Source: Sphagnum compactum (taxonomy: Eukaryota > Bryophyta > Sphagnopsida > Sphagnales). Taken from it: DNA of 64,000 bases. The notes beneath the pieces were generated by a model that ran no database searches, was not told the DNA's origin, and saw only the letters and a program-made list of their open reading frames with translations. The translations under genes and the position numbers were made by a program. The stretch's first letter is position 1. Each line of letters starts with the position of its first letter. The stretch is from NCBI GenBank assembly GCA_965153455.1, contig OZ234499.1, positions 10,908,271-10,972,270 on the forward strand. The letters run 5' to 3'. Of the stretch, positions 24,741 to 36,589 are shown one piece after another.

Positions 24741-24949
24741 TAGTGGGATGTGCACTTGGTCCCTATACTCACTTAAATGGCACTCAGGTGACTAGCTCAA
24801 TTCAGGCATTAGATCAGTGGCCCCCTCTCCAAAGAGGAGCTCAGGACCAGTGAAGTATAGGTATATAGGTTCTCGAAGAGCTTCAGCTGCCCTCCCCCCT
24901 CTAATTTGAGTGACCTTCTTTGTGTCTTTAGTTAGTTTCTGTGTTTTCA

Positions 24950-25330
24950 TAGAACTGGGCAGTTCTGTTACTTTTATGAAAAACCTTTGGTTCCAGTTCT
25001 ATGAAAAAAAATTATAAAATGATTCAGATTCCAGTTCCACACATAATTGGAATCGGGATTCCAGTTCTGGGTCCAGTTCTTCGAAAAATAATTCTAGTTC
25101 TGGTGCTGAAAATCAGACTCGATTTTGGTCTCGTTTCTTGGCAACCTGGATTGGAATGACTGATTAACTTAACCTCTTGTTAGCTCCCAGTTCTAGTTTT
25201 CTTTTTCCACTTTCTTTTCCAAGTCTGGGTCCAGTTCTTCAGAAAAGAAAATTCAAATTCTGGTTGTGGAACTAGTTGCAAAAATCAGACCCTGTTTTGG
25301 TTCAGTTTTTACTATCCAGAACTGGAACCA
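24950..25330 (+). repeat. Degenerate TTCCAGTTCT-type repeats
   Basis: Frequent variants of GGTTCCAGTTCT, GATTCCAGTTC and CCAGTTCTTCGAAAA form a low-complexity tract of irregular period. Similar words recur at 28440-28600 and 63905-64000, so this is a dispersed repeat type. Confidence 0.65.
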
Positions 25331-28300
25331 GCAATTCTAACCCTCCAAAACTTGGGTACCCACGTATCACTCATATTTTTGGCTATTTGGCCTTCACCCC
25401 GATGGCATTGTGTTGCCTTGTGCAGTTTCCTTCATTTATCCTCAGTTTGATCCTTCAACTCAACCCAGGCATAAGAGACACCCACTTATATAGAATGCAC
25501 ACTAATGAATGAGCCATTTTCATGGCACTATTGCCCATGCTTCACCATGGCTCACTATATCCTTGGCCACCCACCACCATGGCTCCTCTAATCTAAAATT
25601 TGTGACACCCATCACATTCAAATGAGTTGGAATATTTTTTCAAACTCGACAATGGTGGTTAATGCAGGTTATAACAGAGGGTTGTCTTCTGATTAGGTTA
25701 GTGAAGGGAGTGAATGTCAGTTTTGTGATCCATAACCTTGCTTGGCAATAGGCGCCATGAGTCCAAAAACAAATTCACTTGATAATTAGATTATTGCTAA
25801 CTGGCTACATCACAAACTTGCCCCGACCATGGATCTATGCCTTTATAACATTTTAACAATGTGTTTAAAATTTAAATGTTAGTATAATATAATGTTTGAT
25901 AAATTATTGATATAATATTACATGGCATTGTAACACAATGTTTGATCATCACAATGTGTTACAATGCAATCACAATATCATATCAATGATTGTATCAACA
26001 TTTTCGTTAACACTTAATTTTGAACAAATTGTCAAAATGTTGGGAAAGCGCTAAACTTTGTAGGAGGCAAGTTTGTGATGTAGTTATAAATGCACTAGCA
26101 AGAATATATTAATGATTGCACTAAAAATGAACCCAAAAAAAAAATTGGGTCAAAAGGGTTGTGGGAGTGTCACACAAGATATAATCATGATACAACCAAT
26201 ATTCTTATTCTAAAGCAATAAGTCATGAACATATGTGAGATTATGGTAAAATTATGGACAAAAAGTTGGTGCTCGCCACTAAAGCTCTGGTAGTAGGAAT
26301 GCCAAAATTGATAACATTCAAAAGGTAATAGCTTGTAGGAACTGGAATTGGAACTGGCCTCGAAAAACCAAACATGCAAGTAGTTAGTAGGTAAAGAACT
26401 TGCTAGCTTAGAGCAACTCCACTAGTGCTTAGTATGTGACCCTGCAAATCAAAATTGGATAATGAAAAGTCAAAACATACTGGTTTGGTTCAGCAAAACG
26501 ATGTTGGCCCAGCACTTTTACACTAGTAAAAGGCACAGCAAAGCCTAACACCTCGTATTTGACTGGGTCGATAGTTTAATTGGTCCAGCTAGTTTGCGAT
26601 TACTAGTCTCCAATCTATTTGCAGTCCCAATTTGAGTTTTATGGGGTTGGGAAGATTATAAATAACTAAAAATGGGAAGTAAGAAATATTTTTGCAGCGT
26701 CCTATTCTGAGCACTGGATTGTGATCTTTGCTCTTTCTAAGTAGATAGATGCATGCAGATGGTTGGTACATTATCAAACCATCATGAGCATCCATAGGTT
26801 TTGTAAGAATAATCTGTCGGTCTCAAATGAGAAAGTTCATTTATCGGTTTCTGTGTAGCAGCAGATTAGTAAATTAGTTTTCCTTTTGTTGGGAAATAGA
26901 AACTTCAGTGCTTAGAAGTTAGAGAGTTCAGGAATCTGGTGACATTAATAAGGACAAGGATTCTTTAATGTTCCCCCCTTATATATTCTTCAGATGGTAC
27001 ATTCAAGAAACTCAGAGCATGCTAGAACCTGAAAAAGCAATTTCGCAAATCTGCTTTCTTTGCATTTGGAACTACTGACAAAGAGTTCTCAAGGTTTATT
27101 ATGCATTCTAGTTCTGGCTATCGGTCAACCCCAAAGGAGACAAAGCGTGTGCTTTTTAGAAGTCCTCTTCTATTGGAATGTAATGTTTAGCAAGCCCAGT
27201 CCAAATATGTGATCTCTTCACCCTAAAAAATATAACTTTAGAAAGTTTGCAAAACTCCAATTTCTTCACAAATCTTCTTCCAATTGAAACCATCATCTTA
27301 ATAAAAGGATGCACACAATCAAGTTATCCATAAAGTTTTGCCAGCTGGGGATCCTGGGCTCTAGTTTCACCTTGGTGACCAAATGAGAACTCAAGTTGAA
27401 AATAGTGCATGCAGGAAGAAAAAACAGGGGACCAAATTAGTTTTCTCACCTAAATTGGTCCTCCTCACAGGAGTTTCACCCCAAGTTTTGGACTTACTTT
27501 ACCTGCCTTTTCACTTGTGTTCATATTCTTCATTAAATCAGAATAATATCCTACAAATCTTCTGAACTGATACCCGGTTCCATGAAACGGTACTCAATTT
27601 TACTCACTTCACCATTACACTCAAATTGGGGATGGAATAGGGATTATAGCATCAAACTAGGGCTCAGAGACAGGATGACTTAACAATAGCTTCCATGTTG
27701 CAAACAAGTAATGGGATGGATGAGCACTTAGGAACAGGGTTTTGTTTTCGGTTTTCTGATGTAGCATTGCCCAGTATCACTTTACTCATTCCACTTTTTC
27801 AGGTTTGTGGATTTGAATGAAGGAAGGAATTAACATTGCACATTGGATGTGCGAAATATTGATAGTGCCTCAAATGAGGTTGCCATTGGGCATGATCTTT
27901 ACCCATTGTCTCAAACAATATTTAGCATCAGGTGGTGAGATGTTTGTAGAAAATTGTTGAAGCTGTAGAAAACTGGGGAAAAACTTTTTAAAGTTTGTCA
28001 AAATCTGACAAAAACTTTTGGGTGAAATTTGGCCAGTGAAGAAAACACAAACTAGGAGCCCAAACACCCCAAATATTGGGTTTGATGTTTAACTACAAAG
28101 TCATGTATGACAATTCCTTGATTTGTAATCGCTTCTTCATAGACTGAAAATAAACCCAATTATCCAATAATATAAATAGCATCAAGGAACCATAAATTTC
28201 CCAAAATCCTCACATAGCCTAAAAGAATGACGTGTGTCAAATTTCACCCAGCTACTACTGTTGGCCAAGTCTTACATTTCAAGTGTTCTGGTTCATTTCT

Positions 28301-29470
28301 TCACAAAGCATCAATTTAAGTCTGGTTTGGATCAGGTTTCCAGATTTCCAGAGTAATTCCAGATCCAACTCTTTTGGGACCACTACTAATTGGACTGGCT
28401 CTCAATTAATGGTTAATCCAAAAAAATCCAACCAGATCTGGTTATGTTAAGGTTAGATCAGAGAATCTTTGGCCCAGTTATAGTTCCGGACCAATGCCAA
28501 TATCAAACAGTAACTTCCAGTTCCAGATCTGTAAAGTTTTATGTTTCTGAACTGGAGCCAGAATTCAGGTTGGGTTCTGGTTCACCACTCAGTTTGGGGT
28601 TCCAGTACTTTCAAGGTGCCAAAGGAGGAAACTGTCCAACAATGGTCAATATGCGTACCACCACACGAGTAACTTGTTTCGCTAGGTGTGATGGGACATC
28701 TAGTGGAATTGAAACCCACCTCTAGTTGCCAGATGGCCATGACTCGAACAATAAACCACTGGCCTATGCAGCACTTCAATGCTCTCTCTCACCAAAATAC
28801 AAAATTTCAATTTTGGCAGCTCAATTTCAGCAACCTTTCAGTAATTACTAATATATACTACTCTCCAGAAAATTTCAATGATCTGACAAAGGGAATTAGA
28901 ATTTTTCAAGGACACTCCTGACAAGAGAAGTCTAACTGAAAGGGAGCTCAAACTGTCCCCCTAGTGTTCTTCAAGAGTATCATAAAAATCCAATTACTGG
29001 TTTAGCAAATAGTTAGATCAAATGGGTGTGTGTTCATATGCAGATTTGTTGTTAAAATGCTGAAACCCTGCCAATCATAAATAAACCAAAGCACCCATAA
29101 AAGGGGGAATACAAGGAACAAAATGGAAGGACCCATGTCCACAAAGACAAAAGAACCACCTAAGAGGGCTAACCACAAAGGGAACATCAAGTTCCGAAAC
29201 CCCCTCGTGAGAAGCATATCAAATAAGGAAAGGGGGAAAAGCAGCAGTAGCGTGATTTTTTGGGTGGCGAATTTTGGCCATTTTGTGAAGAGTATTTTGG
29301 AAAAAGAATATTCTGTCACAAATTCCCTGTTTTTTGACCCCAAAAAAAAAATTGTCCAAAAAAGGCCCCTCAATTGCCTACAATATGAAAGGGTGCTTAA
29401 GATTTTCTACTGTCATGTTTCGAAAATTGCAAAATTTTGGCCAAATACAAGTAAGCAGCATCACAAAATT
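25331..29470. other. Intergenic, no gene seen
   Basis: No supported gene. The stretch includes a short tract of TTCCAGTTC-like words at 28440-28600. Frames on both strands around 29000-29590 are carried partly by poly-A and trinucleotide runs and show no family signature. Confidence 0.5.
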
Positions 29471-29507
29471 GAAAAAAAAAAAAAAAAAACAAAAAAAAAC
29501 TCTGAGC

Positions 29508-29529
29508 TGCTGCTGCTGCAGCAGCAGCA
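29508..29529. repeat. Perfect 22-bp CTG/CAG palindrome
   Basis: Four CTG-type triplets run directly into their reverse complement, centred on CTGCAG, so the 22 bp are perfectly self-complementary. The palindrome follows two long A runs and lies about 600 bp before the likely TATA box of the bHLH gene. Confidence 0.85.
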
Positions 29530-30110
29530 CATAATACATATAATATACACAAATGATAATACATACAAAATGCAATGCAATTTCTAAAAATTATATAAAT
29601 ATTTGTGACCTATTATGTATCATTAAAGATAATGATGAGTCAAGAGCTATGGCAATGAAGCTAAAGGGCATTCAGCCCAAGTTACATATATAAATATAGA
29701 TACATACAAAGAGAGAGAGAGACACAGAGAGAGAGAGGCTGCTCCTCCTAAATGCAGTACACATATATATATACATCTCTTCTGCTTTTTTTCTGTTTTC
29801 TAAAAAAGAAATTTGGAGGGGAGCTATAGCGTTTTGAGTTCATAAATATTGTGTAATGAATATTTCCAGGGACACTAATATTTTATGCTTTTTTTTTTTT
29901 TTTTTTTTGTTTGGCAGCTTCTATTGCAGACAGGGGACAACAACAGTTACAACAACAACTGGGCGTGAACCCTCCTCTTTCCTTTCCTTTTCTTCTTCTG
30001 TTTTGTTTTGCTCAGGGGTGTTCACATACAACAAAACCCCAAACTCATTAATTTCCCTGCCCCCACCCCTACACGCACGGAGACGTGCACACATATGTGC
30101 CCTGTCTATC

Positions 30111-30117
30111 TATATAA
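30111..30117 (+). promoter_or_regulatory. Likely TATA box of the bHLH gene
   Basis: 'CTATATAACCC' is a good plant TATA box match. A (GAA)n tract follows at 30137-30154. If it is used, transcription would start near 30145, giving an untranslated leader of about 1.9 kb before the ATG at 32025, unless a leader intron is removed. Position-based inference. Confidence 0.4.
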
Positions 30118-30462
30118 CCCCCAAGTAAGTAAGTAAGAAGAAGAAGAAGAAGAAGACTACTCAGGGATCACACCATTTGTAGTTGCAGTCCGATATCCCA
30201 CACTTTCTTTCCCTATTGTGAGTAGTCCCAAAACTCCAAACAACTTTCCTGGTTGTGATATCTCTCGATAGTAGTCCTAGGAGAATTTTTTTTTTTTTTT
30301 TTGTGATCCATTCCATTCTTTCCCCTTTGTAAGATGAGTGGAAGTTCAATATATTCACAAGGCTCGATTAATTACTAGAATGGGTTGTTGATGATGATGA
30401 TGATTTTGATTTGATTTGCTTGCACGCATATGTGTCTATGTCGGTGGTAACGGTGGTCATGC

Positions 30463-31165
30463 TGCTCATGATCTGCTTGCTGCACCCCTGAGCTTCAGTC
30501 TATTCTGTTGTTGTTGTTGCTGCTAATCTAGAATGGCACATGAACCAATCTAGTATTAGACTACTAGTTATGGTTTGTTGTGGTGATCTGCTTCTACACC
30601 CATGAGCTGCACTCTAGTCACTTGTTGTTGTTGTTGTTGTTAATCCAGAATGGCACATGAACCAATCTAGTACTAGATTACGTCTAGCTAGTTATGGTGG
30701 TCCATATTAAGCTGGTCTGCTTCTGCACCCCCGAGCTGCAGTCTCGCTTCTTGTTGTTGTTGCTATCTAGAATGACACATGAATCAATCTAGTACTCTAG
30801 TACTTCTGTTGCTGGTGGTCTGCTTCTGCAAAATGCAGTCTCTTTTGTTGTTTGTTGCTATCTAGAATGGCAAATGGATCTCTAGTACTAGAACTATGAC
30901 CTGGTGGCGCTCTTCTTCTGCACCATAGTGCAGTGTCTGTTGTTGTTGTTCAGGATTGCTATCTAGAAAATAGCACACGAATCAATTTAGGACTAGTTAC
31001 AGTGCTGGTGATCTGCTAGTTCTGCACCCTGCAGTCTCTTTTGTTGTTTGTTGTTATATATAATGGCAAATGAATCTAGTACTAGAACTCTGGTGGGTGG
31101 TACTCTGCGTTTGTACCCTAGTGCAGTCTCTCTTGTTGTTGTTGTCGCTATTTTGAATGGAGAAA
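30463..31165 (+). repeat. Seven diverged ~100-127-bp repeats in the bHLH upstream/leader region
   Basis: Each unit holds, in order, 'TCTGCTTCTGCACC', 'GCAGTCTC', a (TTG)n/(TTGTTG) run, 'CTAGAATGGCACATGAA' and 'CTAGTACTAGA'. Unit starts lie near 30463, 30590, 30717, 30820, 30910, 31010 and 31104. The units are direct and diverge through short deletions. They sit 0.9-1.6 kb before the start codon, between the proposed TATA box and the coding region. Confidence 0.8.
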
Positions 31166-32024
31166 AAAAGGTTTCTAAGGCTATCAGTGGAGCAGACTTA
31201 TATACTACTACTGTTGGTTGCTGCTGTAGTGTGAATCAAGAAAGTGTTTCTTGTTTGGTTCTCCATGAGCTTCTAGTCTACTTGTTGCTGTGAGTTCATC
31301 ACTTCGCGGCATGCTTTAACCTTGGAGTAGAATTCTGACTTAGCTAACTCTAGATTCAAACTGATCACTGTAGATATGTAAGCTCGAGCCTCGCAGGAAC
31401 GTCTCTTGTGCATTTAAGTTTTGATCATGTATCATGTCGGGGGGCCAGATTAATTGATGATGACCTCTAATATATTTATGTGTCCTGTTGCAGCAGCAAG
31501 TGTTGGGAGATCCGCGTCTTGCTTCTTGCGGTGGCAGAAGTATAAGCTAGACAGCTTTGGATGATCTGGTGTAGCTGAACAGTGCAACCAGAAAAAAGAT
31601 CTCTTGAATTTGAGGTCACGCAAGTCTGGATCTTGCCAGAAGAATTGTAGACGTTGGCCTAGACTGCAAAAGACATGATCCAGGCACACTTACAACTGAT
31701 CCGTTTGTACTCTTGGACCTCCAGCTTTACACAACCCTGTTGCAGTAAATAGCGAGGATTGTAGTTCTGAGTACATTGTCGACTGACCCAATTTGCTTAT
31801 CCATCTGCCGGCACCCATGAGGTCTTGACCCTTAGCAGGGGAATCCATCAACGACAAGAATCTTCGACATCATCGGAAGTGTCATGCTCTCATTACTAGT
31901 CCTTGATTGCCGTAGACCTCGCTTTGAGGTGTATAATCAGCTGCTGCTAGTCGCCTTGTGAACATTGTAAACTTGGATCGGGATTAGCGTTAGATCATCA
32001 TTGGCAGACTACAACAACTCGAGC

Positions 32025-35000
32025 ATGGAGTCAGGATCGACGTCGGCAGAAGAGACATCATCTTCGACGGATCTTCATCCGCTGCAGAGCAATTTGGGCG
32101 ATGCATCCTGCATGTGGGAGAGCTGGACCGGCCACGACGCATCATCTGCTGCAGGTGACGAGCTGATCACGTCAACCGCAAATTCTGCTGCGGACCAGGC
32201 GCTTGGATGCACCAGCAGCTCACGCCAGCTGCTTACTTTCCAGCAGCAATCCGACATCCTTTCGAGTCCTGGCTGGTTCTCGGGCTTCTGCAACCCCATC
32301 TGTCCTCCGCATGCAGCCTCCGGCATCATGTGTCAAAACCCAGCAGCTGCTAATCCTGCAGCTGATGATCCGCCCTGCACATCATCTTTCACATCTGATG
32401 GCCAACTGGTGCAGTCAGCAATGTGCAATTCCTCACCAGATCCCGACCAGTACTGCGACATCGCCGGGTTCGAATTCCCGGATCACCGCTATATAAGAAC
32501 CGCCGCAAAGCACCACCATCCGGAATCGGCTCATTACTATTCCATGTCGCCTACTGCCTGTGATGAAGGATTGTCGTCCGAGTCTTACAGCAACTACAGC
32601 CGTGCAGACAACAAATCCGTGTACGCAAAACCACTGCAGGTGGCACCATTAACGGCCTTACAACTGCTGCAATCAATCGACCCAGAATCGCCTTCTTCTC
32701 CTCTCTCGCTTTACTACAACTCGCCGCTGCCTTCTTTTGGGAATTGGGACGGAGGCGCTGGTCATCACGGACTCCCCGCTTCCACATGGGTGGATTGCAG
32801 TCCCCCTACATCGCAACCTCTTGCCGGCTGCACCACGTTGCAGTTGATGCATCATGATGCGGACGGTGGTCAATCATCTGATGCAGGAAGCTGCCAGTAC
32901 AACAGCACCGAGCTGCAGCAGCTGCAGGCCTCCTCCAAGAGAGAGCTTTTTCCAGCCATGACCGACACATCGGCGCCTGCGGATCCCTATTACACAATCT
33001 ATCACCCCGCGAGGCCGGCCATTTGTGATCACCCTAGTATAAGCAGCTGCATGATCGATGGAGCTGTACAGTTCGATCCGGCATTGATTCAAAGAAGCAG
33101 CGGAACTCGCGGGTTACTGTGCAACACCGAGAATCTTCCAAACGCCACGCGTGTGAACTGCTTCAGCACACCTTGGAGCCCTTTCTCTCATGAAGACATT
33201 CAGCTGGATTCTGGTAACTCCGGTCGAGGCTCGATGGAGGTGTTGTCTTCCGCGCTCAGTGAAGCAGAACGAAGAACATCCGGCAGCCTTTGCTTCAGTC
33301 AGGATTTTCAGCTAACTCAGCTGGAAGAGCGGGCCGCGTCCAGTACTGTGGGCATGACTACTGTTTTGGCCAATGCAGTGCATACTAGCTGTTCAGGATC
33401 AGAGATCCCCGTTGCAGATCCTGCACCACAACATCTGCGGGATCTGCAGCGACCTGCAGCTGCGAAGCACCGCCTGGAACTGGTGGAGATCGACTGTGAC
33501 GATATCGAAGCTAGCCCTGCACCTCGACCCAAACGCAAAGCAACATATGTGTGTAAACCTTTCTTCCACTTCGTCCTTCTGATTGCTGCATACTTGGTCT
33601 CTCTTTCATGTACTGTGTGATCGATTCCTTACTATACCTACGTGAATGTTCTCTGATCCCTTATCTAGAATCTGCATCCGTCGATAGATCGAGGTCGAAC
33701 TACATTGTCTAATGTTTGCATTTGTGGATACGACGTGGGCACAGGAACCGAGTTCTTCTGCAACAGCCCGGCAACGAATCCAGAATCCACGCGCCGGATC
33801 ACAGCTGCTTGAGCCCAAGTCTAACGCCTGCAATAATAAGATTACCAGCAGCAGCAGCAGCCTGTCGTTTGAGGTTAGTATGGACATGATTGCGGTTGGC
33901 CCCGCACTGAATACGAATGGGAAACCACGAGCACGCCGCGGATCCGCAACCGACCCCCAGAGCATCTACGCAAGGGTAAGTTCAAAGAAATCAAGCCGAA
34001 GCGAATATCCTCATGAGACCGCGTCTTCTGAAGCTCCAGGTGGTCAAGAGCACTTACTACTTGAGAATTTGAGACTGGAGATCTCATGTGTGATTTATAC
34101 CAATGAAATCTGTTTGACCATGCGTGCGCAGCATAGGAGAAACAAGATCAATGAGCGTCTGAGGACCTTACAACACTTAGTGCCAAACGGGGCCAAGGTA
34201 CAACAGCTAATCTCCTGCAGTAGTACACTCATCACTAGCTGCTGCTGTCTGCGACTTCATCAAGAACCCAACTTCTTCCTGTCATTGCAAACAATCTGTC
34301 GAACTAATTCCTTTGTCTATGCCCATATTCTAGTTAACCAGCTTTGAGGTGAACCAGTAAGCTGGTACCCTGCACTGAATTTGTTAGAAATTGTCTCAAT
34401 ATTCTCATGATCTTGATTAGTAAGCAACCACAATCAATTTCGAATATTTTTTGGGTTAGATCAGAGGATGCAGGAACCAACTTGACTGTTCAACCAGTTG
34501 TCTGTAAATCAGCACGTCTAAAATATTCATGATTTGGAAGCAGGTTGATATAGTGACAATGCTTGAAGCTGCGATAGATTACGTCAAGTATCTGCAGGAT
34601 CAAGTGAAGGTAAATCTCTTCAATAATTCTTAAGCCAAGTTTAGGACAAGCTCAGCATGACATGATTCAAAATGCAATGCGAGATACAAATAAGCCACAA
34701 GTGCATAGTACTAGATACAGTGCTCAAATTTCTTGCACACTCTGTATCTCATGTGCAATTTTTCCTGGCATGTGTTTCGCTAATCTTCTTCTCTGGTACA
34801 ACAGTGGGGTGTGTCTCCCATCTTGATCCATGCGGGATAATGCTATATAGGAAAGAACAGAAAAAATGGGAACCATGTGCAAAGAATTGGAAACTAAAAA
34901 GCTAGATCATGCATGTTGATTGGGTTTGTTCAGCACTCGAACTTTGAAGCCTTGATCTGCACATGAGCTGGGAGCTGAAAGCAATTATTCGTCGATCATT

Positions 35001-35232
35001 TTGACATAATTCCTTCAGAACAATAATGTATTGATCAGTACTGCTGATGTTTGGGGTGTCCACAGATCTAGATTCTAGATTCTTGAGATCTTGCTCTGGA
35101 TTCTAACGTACAGTCCATTTATTAAGGATGATCTGATCTGTTTCAATGCTGAATATGCAGTTGTTGAAAATGGAGCAATGGATGTCCGCTACACCAATAA
35201 TTTATAATGGAGTGGACATCTCCGCCATATAA
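32025..35232 (+). CDS. RSL: RSL-type bHLH transcription factor, 5 coding exons, 652 aa
   Basis: Coding exons by GT..AG boundaries: 32025-33548, 33745-33975, 34132-34197, 34544-34609 and 35161-35232 (TAA). All junctions are phase 0 and the total is 1959 nt. The C-terminal ~80 residues are the diagnostic part. 'GSATDPQSIYAR' (to residue 585) is followed by 'HRRNKINERLRTLQHLVPNG' (586-605), 'VDIVTMLEAAIDYVKYLQDQ' (608-627) and the short tail 'YNGVDI'. This is the RSL (ROOT HAIR DEFECTIVE SIX-LIKE) basic region, helix-loop-helix and C-terminal signature. The introns split the domain after YAR, NGAK and DQVK. Known role of the family: nuclear regulators of rhizoids, root hairs and other tip-growing epidermal outgrowths. 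The large exon 1 encodes a Ser/Gln/Pro-rich region of 508 aa without a recognised fold. ATG 32025 is the first in-frame ATG. Position 14 of the basic region is Asn where family members normally have Glu. The NGAKVDIVTML wording is closer to class I, but subclass is not certain. Confidence 0.9.
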
Positions 35233-35246
35233 AAAAAAATTGTGTA

Positions 35247-35272
35247 CTGCTGCTGCTGCTGCTGCTGCTGCG
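35247..35272 (+). repeat. (CTG)n microsatellite in the bHLH 3' UTR
   Basis: About eight CTG triplets begin 15 bp after the stop codon of the bHLH gene and would lie in its 3' untranslated region. Confidence 0.85.
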
Positions 35273-36470
35273 TCAATTGGGAATCGTCAGCTGCAACTAG
35301 CTACTAGTTGATCGTCGCCGGACTTGTAAGCGATTCCATATATGTCTTGAGAAACGTGTTGTCCTTCCAGCAAGCGGCGCGGCATCATGTGCTGCAGCAA
35401 TCGGCACATTGTTTTAATCCAGCATGCATGCATGGTTCGTTCGTAGTGAATTCAGCAGCCCAAACCGTCGAAGCAGGTCTGGGGCGGAATTCCCCGCGAA
35501 CGACTCCACTGCGGTTTAAGCTACTGGGAATTAGTATCTTAAGTAATAATTAAGTTATGATCTGTGACACAAAACAATCACAAAAAACCAACTAACTAGA
35601 GACTTTGAATTAGTTCTCAAAATTTAAGATTTGAGCTGAGTTACATTAAAAAAATTAGCTCAAGATGTTGATAAAATGGGATTGTTAAATAGTTAAATTA
35701 GATACAATTATTTAGTTAAATTAGTCACATGAAAATGACGATAAAGCTGCCACTGATCTAGTTTCTATGAAGAAGCGGAAGCTGAAGTTCAGGAGAAGAA
35801 CTCTTCAAGGGCTTATAATATTAAATGAATTTAGATTACTGCTCATGAGTACTTGATCCACTACATGTTTCACTGCACAACATCTGCATGGTCTCAAACT
35901 TAATATTGATATATTCAGCTTCAGATTGGAAGTTGGGTCCTATCTCTAGAGACTGAATTTCTTGCAACAACGTCCCAAGTTAATTATCAGCTGGTCGTGA
36001 ATAATGTTGATCTGATGTTTCCTGTAGCCGACGTTAATGTTGCATATGATTAGTGGCATCAGTTCAAGCTGAAGTAACCAACCCAAGAATGAAAATTGAA
36101 TATGAGCAGTCCAGTTCAATCTAGCTGCTTTAGAGAGATTCAACTAGAAGTGTGCAAATCTTGAATTGATGAACTGGAACTAGCTAGCTAGATCTGCAAT
36201 AACTAGCTTAACTGGATCTTCTTGTTCTTCTCCTTCTTCTTTTACATCTTCTAATTCTGGAGGCTCCTCTTGCGGATCCTTATAAAGATATATACAGTCT
36301 GATCAGGGTTGTTGACATTGGTGAATGACCATGTCCATTTCCAACTTGGTGAATGAGATCAAATTTTCTATTGAACTTGAGATGAAACATTGTTAGCATT
36401 CATTTCTTGGATCACCTCTTACATTATCAAAGCATTGTTAATATTTATTGTTGCATCATTTCACTTGAAG
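35273..36470. other. 3' flank of the bHLH gene, no further gene seen
   Basis: The stretch just after the microsatellite (to about 35540) is less AT-rich and may be 3' UTR. Beyond it only short chance frames occur. Confidence 0.5.
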
Positions 36471-36589
36471 AAAAACCCCATTTTTTGACTTGTCTTAGGC
36501 GACTAAAAGTGTCTTTTGCGACTATTTTTGATTGCGACTATTAAAAGACACTTTTAGTCGCCTAAAACAAGTCGAAAAATGAGATTTTT
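36471..36589. mobile_element. Fold-back (MITE-like) element, ~47-bp arms
   Basis: The left arm (36471-36517) and right arm (36543-36589) are inverted repeats. The inner 'AGGCGACTAAAAGTG' blocks are identical, with about four mismatches further out, around a 25-bp loop that itself repeats GCGACTAT. This fits a small fold-back MITE. No convincing target duplication was found. Confidence 0.75.

Noticed and set aside
29123-29587. A 154-codon plus-strand frame and an opposing 123-codon frame
   Set aside because: Part of the length is poly-lysine from A runs and poly-leucine from CTG. No family motif was seen, and both strands are open equally.
31048-31293. 81-codon frame in the leader of the RSL gene as a regulatory peptide
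   Set aside because: It runs through the leader repeat and into unique sequence without any conserved feature. A coincidental uORF cannot be told apart from a functional one here.
36471-36589. Hairpin as a microRNA precursor
   Set aside because: Arms are nearly perfect over ~47 bp with a matching loop motif, which fits a fold-back transposon better. No target or expression evidence is available.
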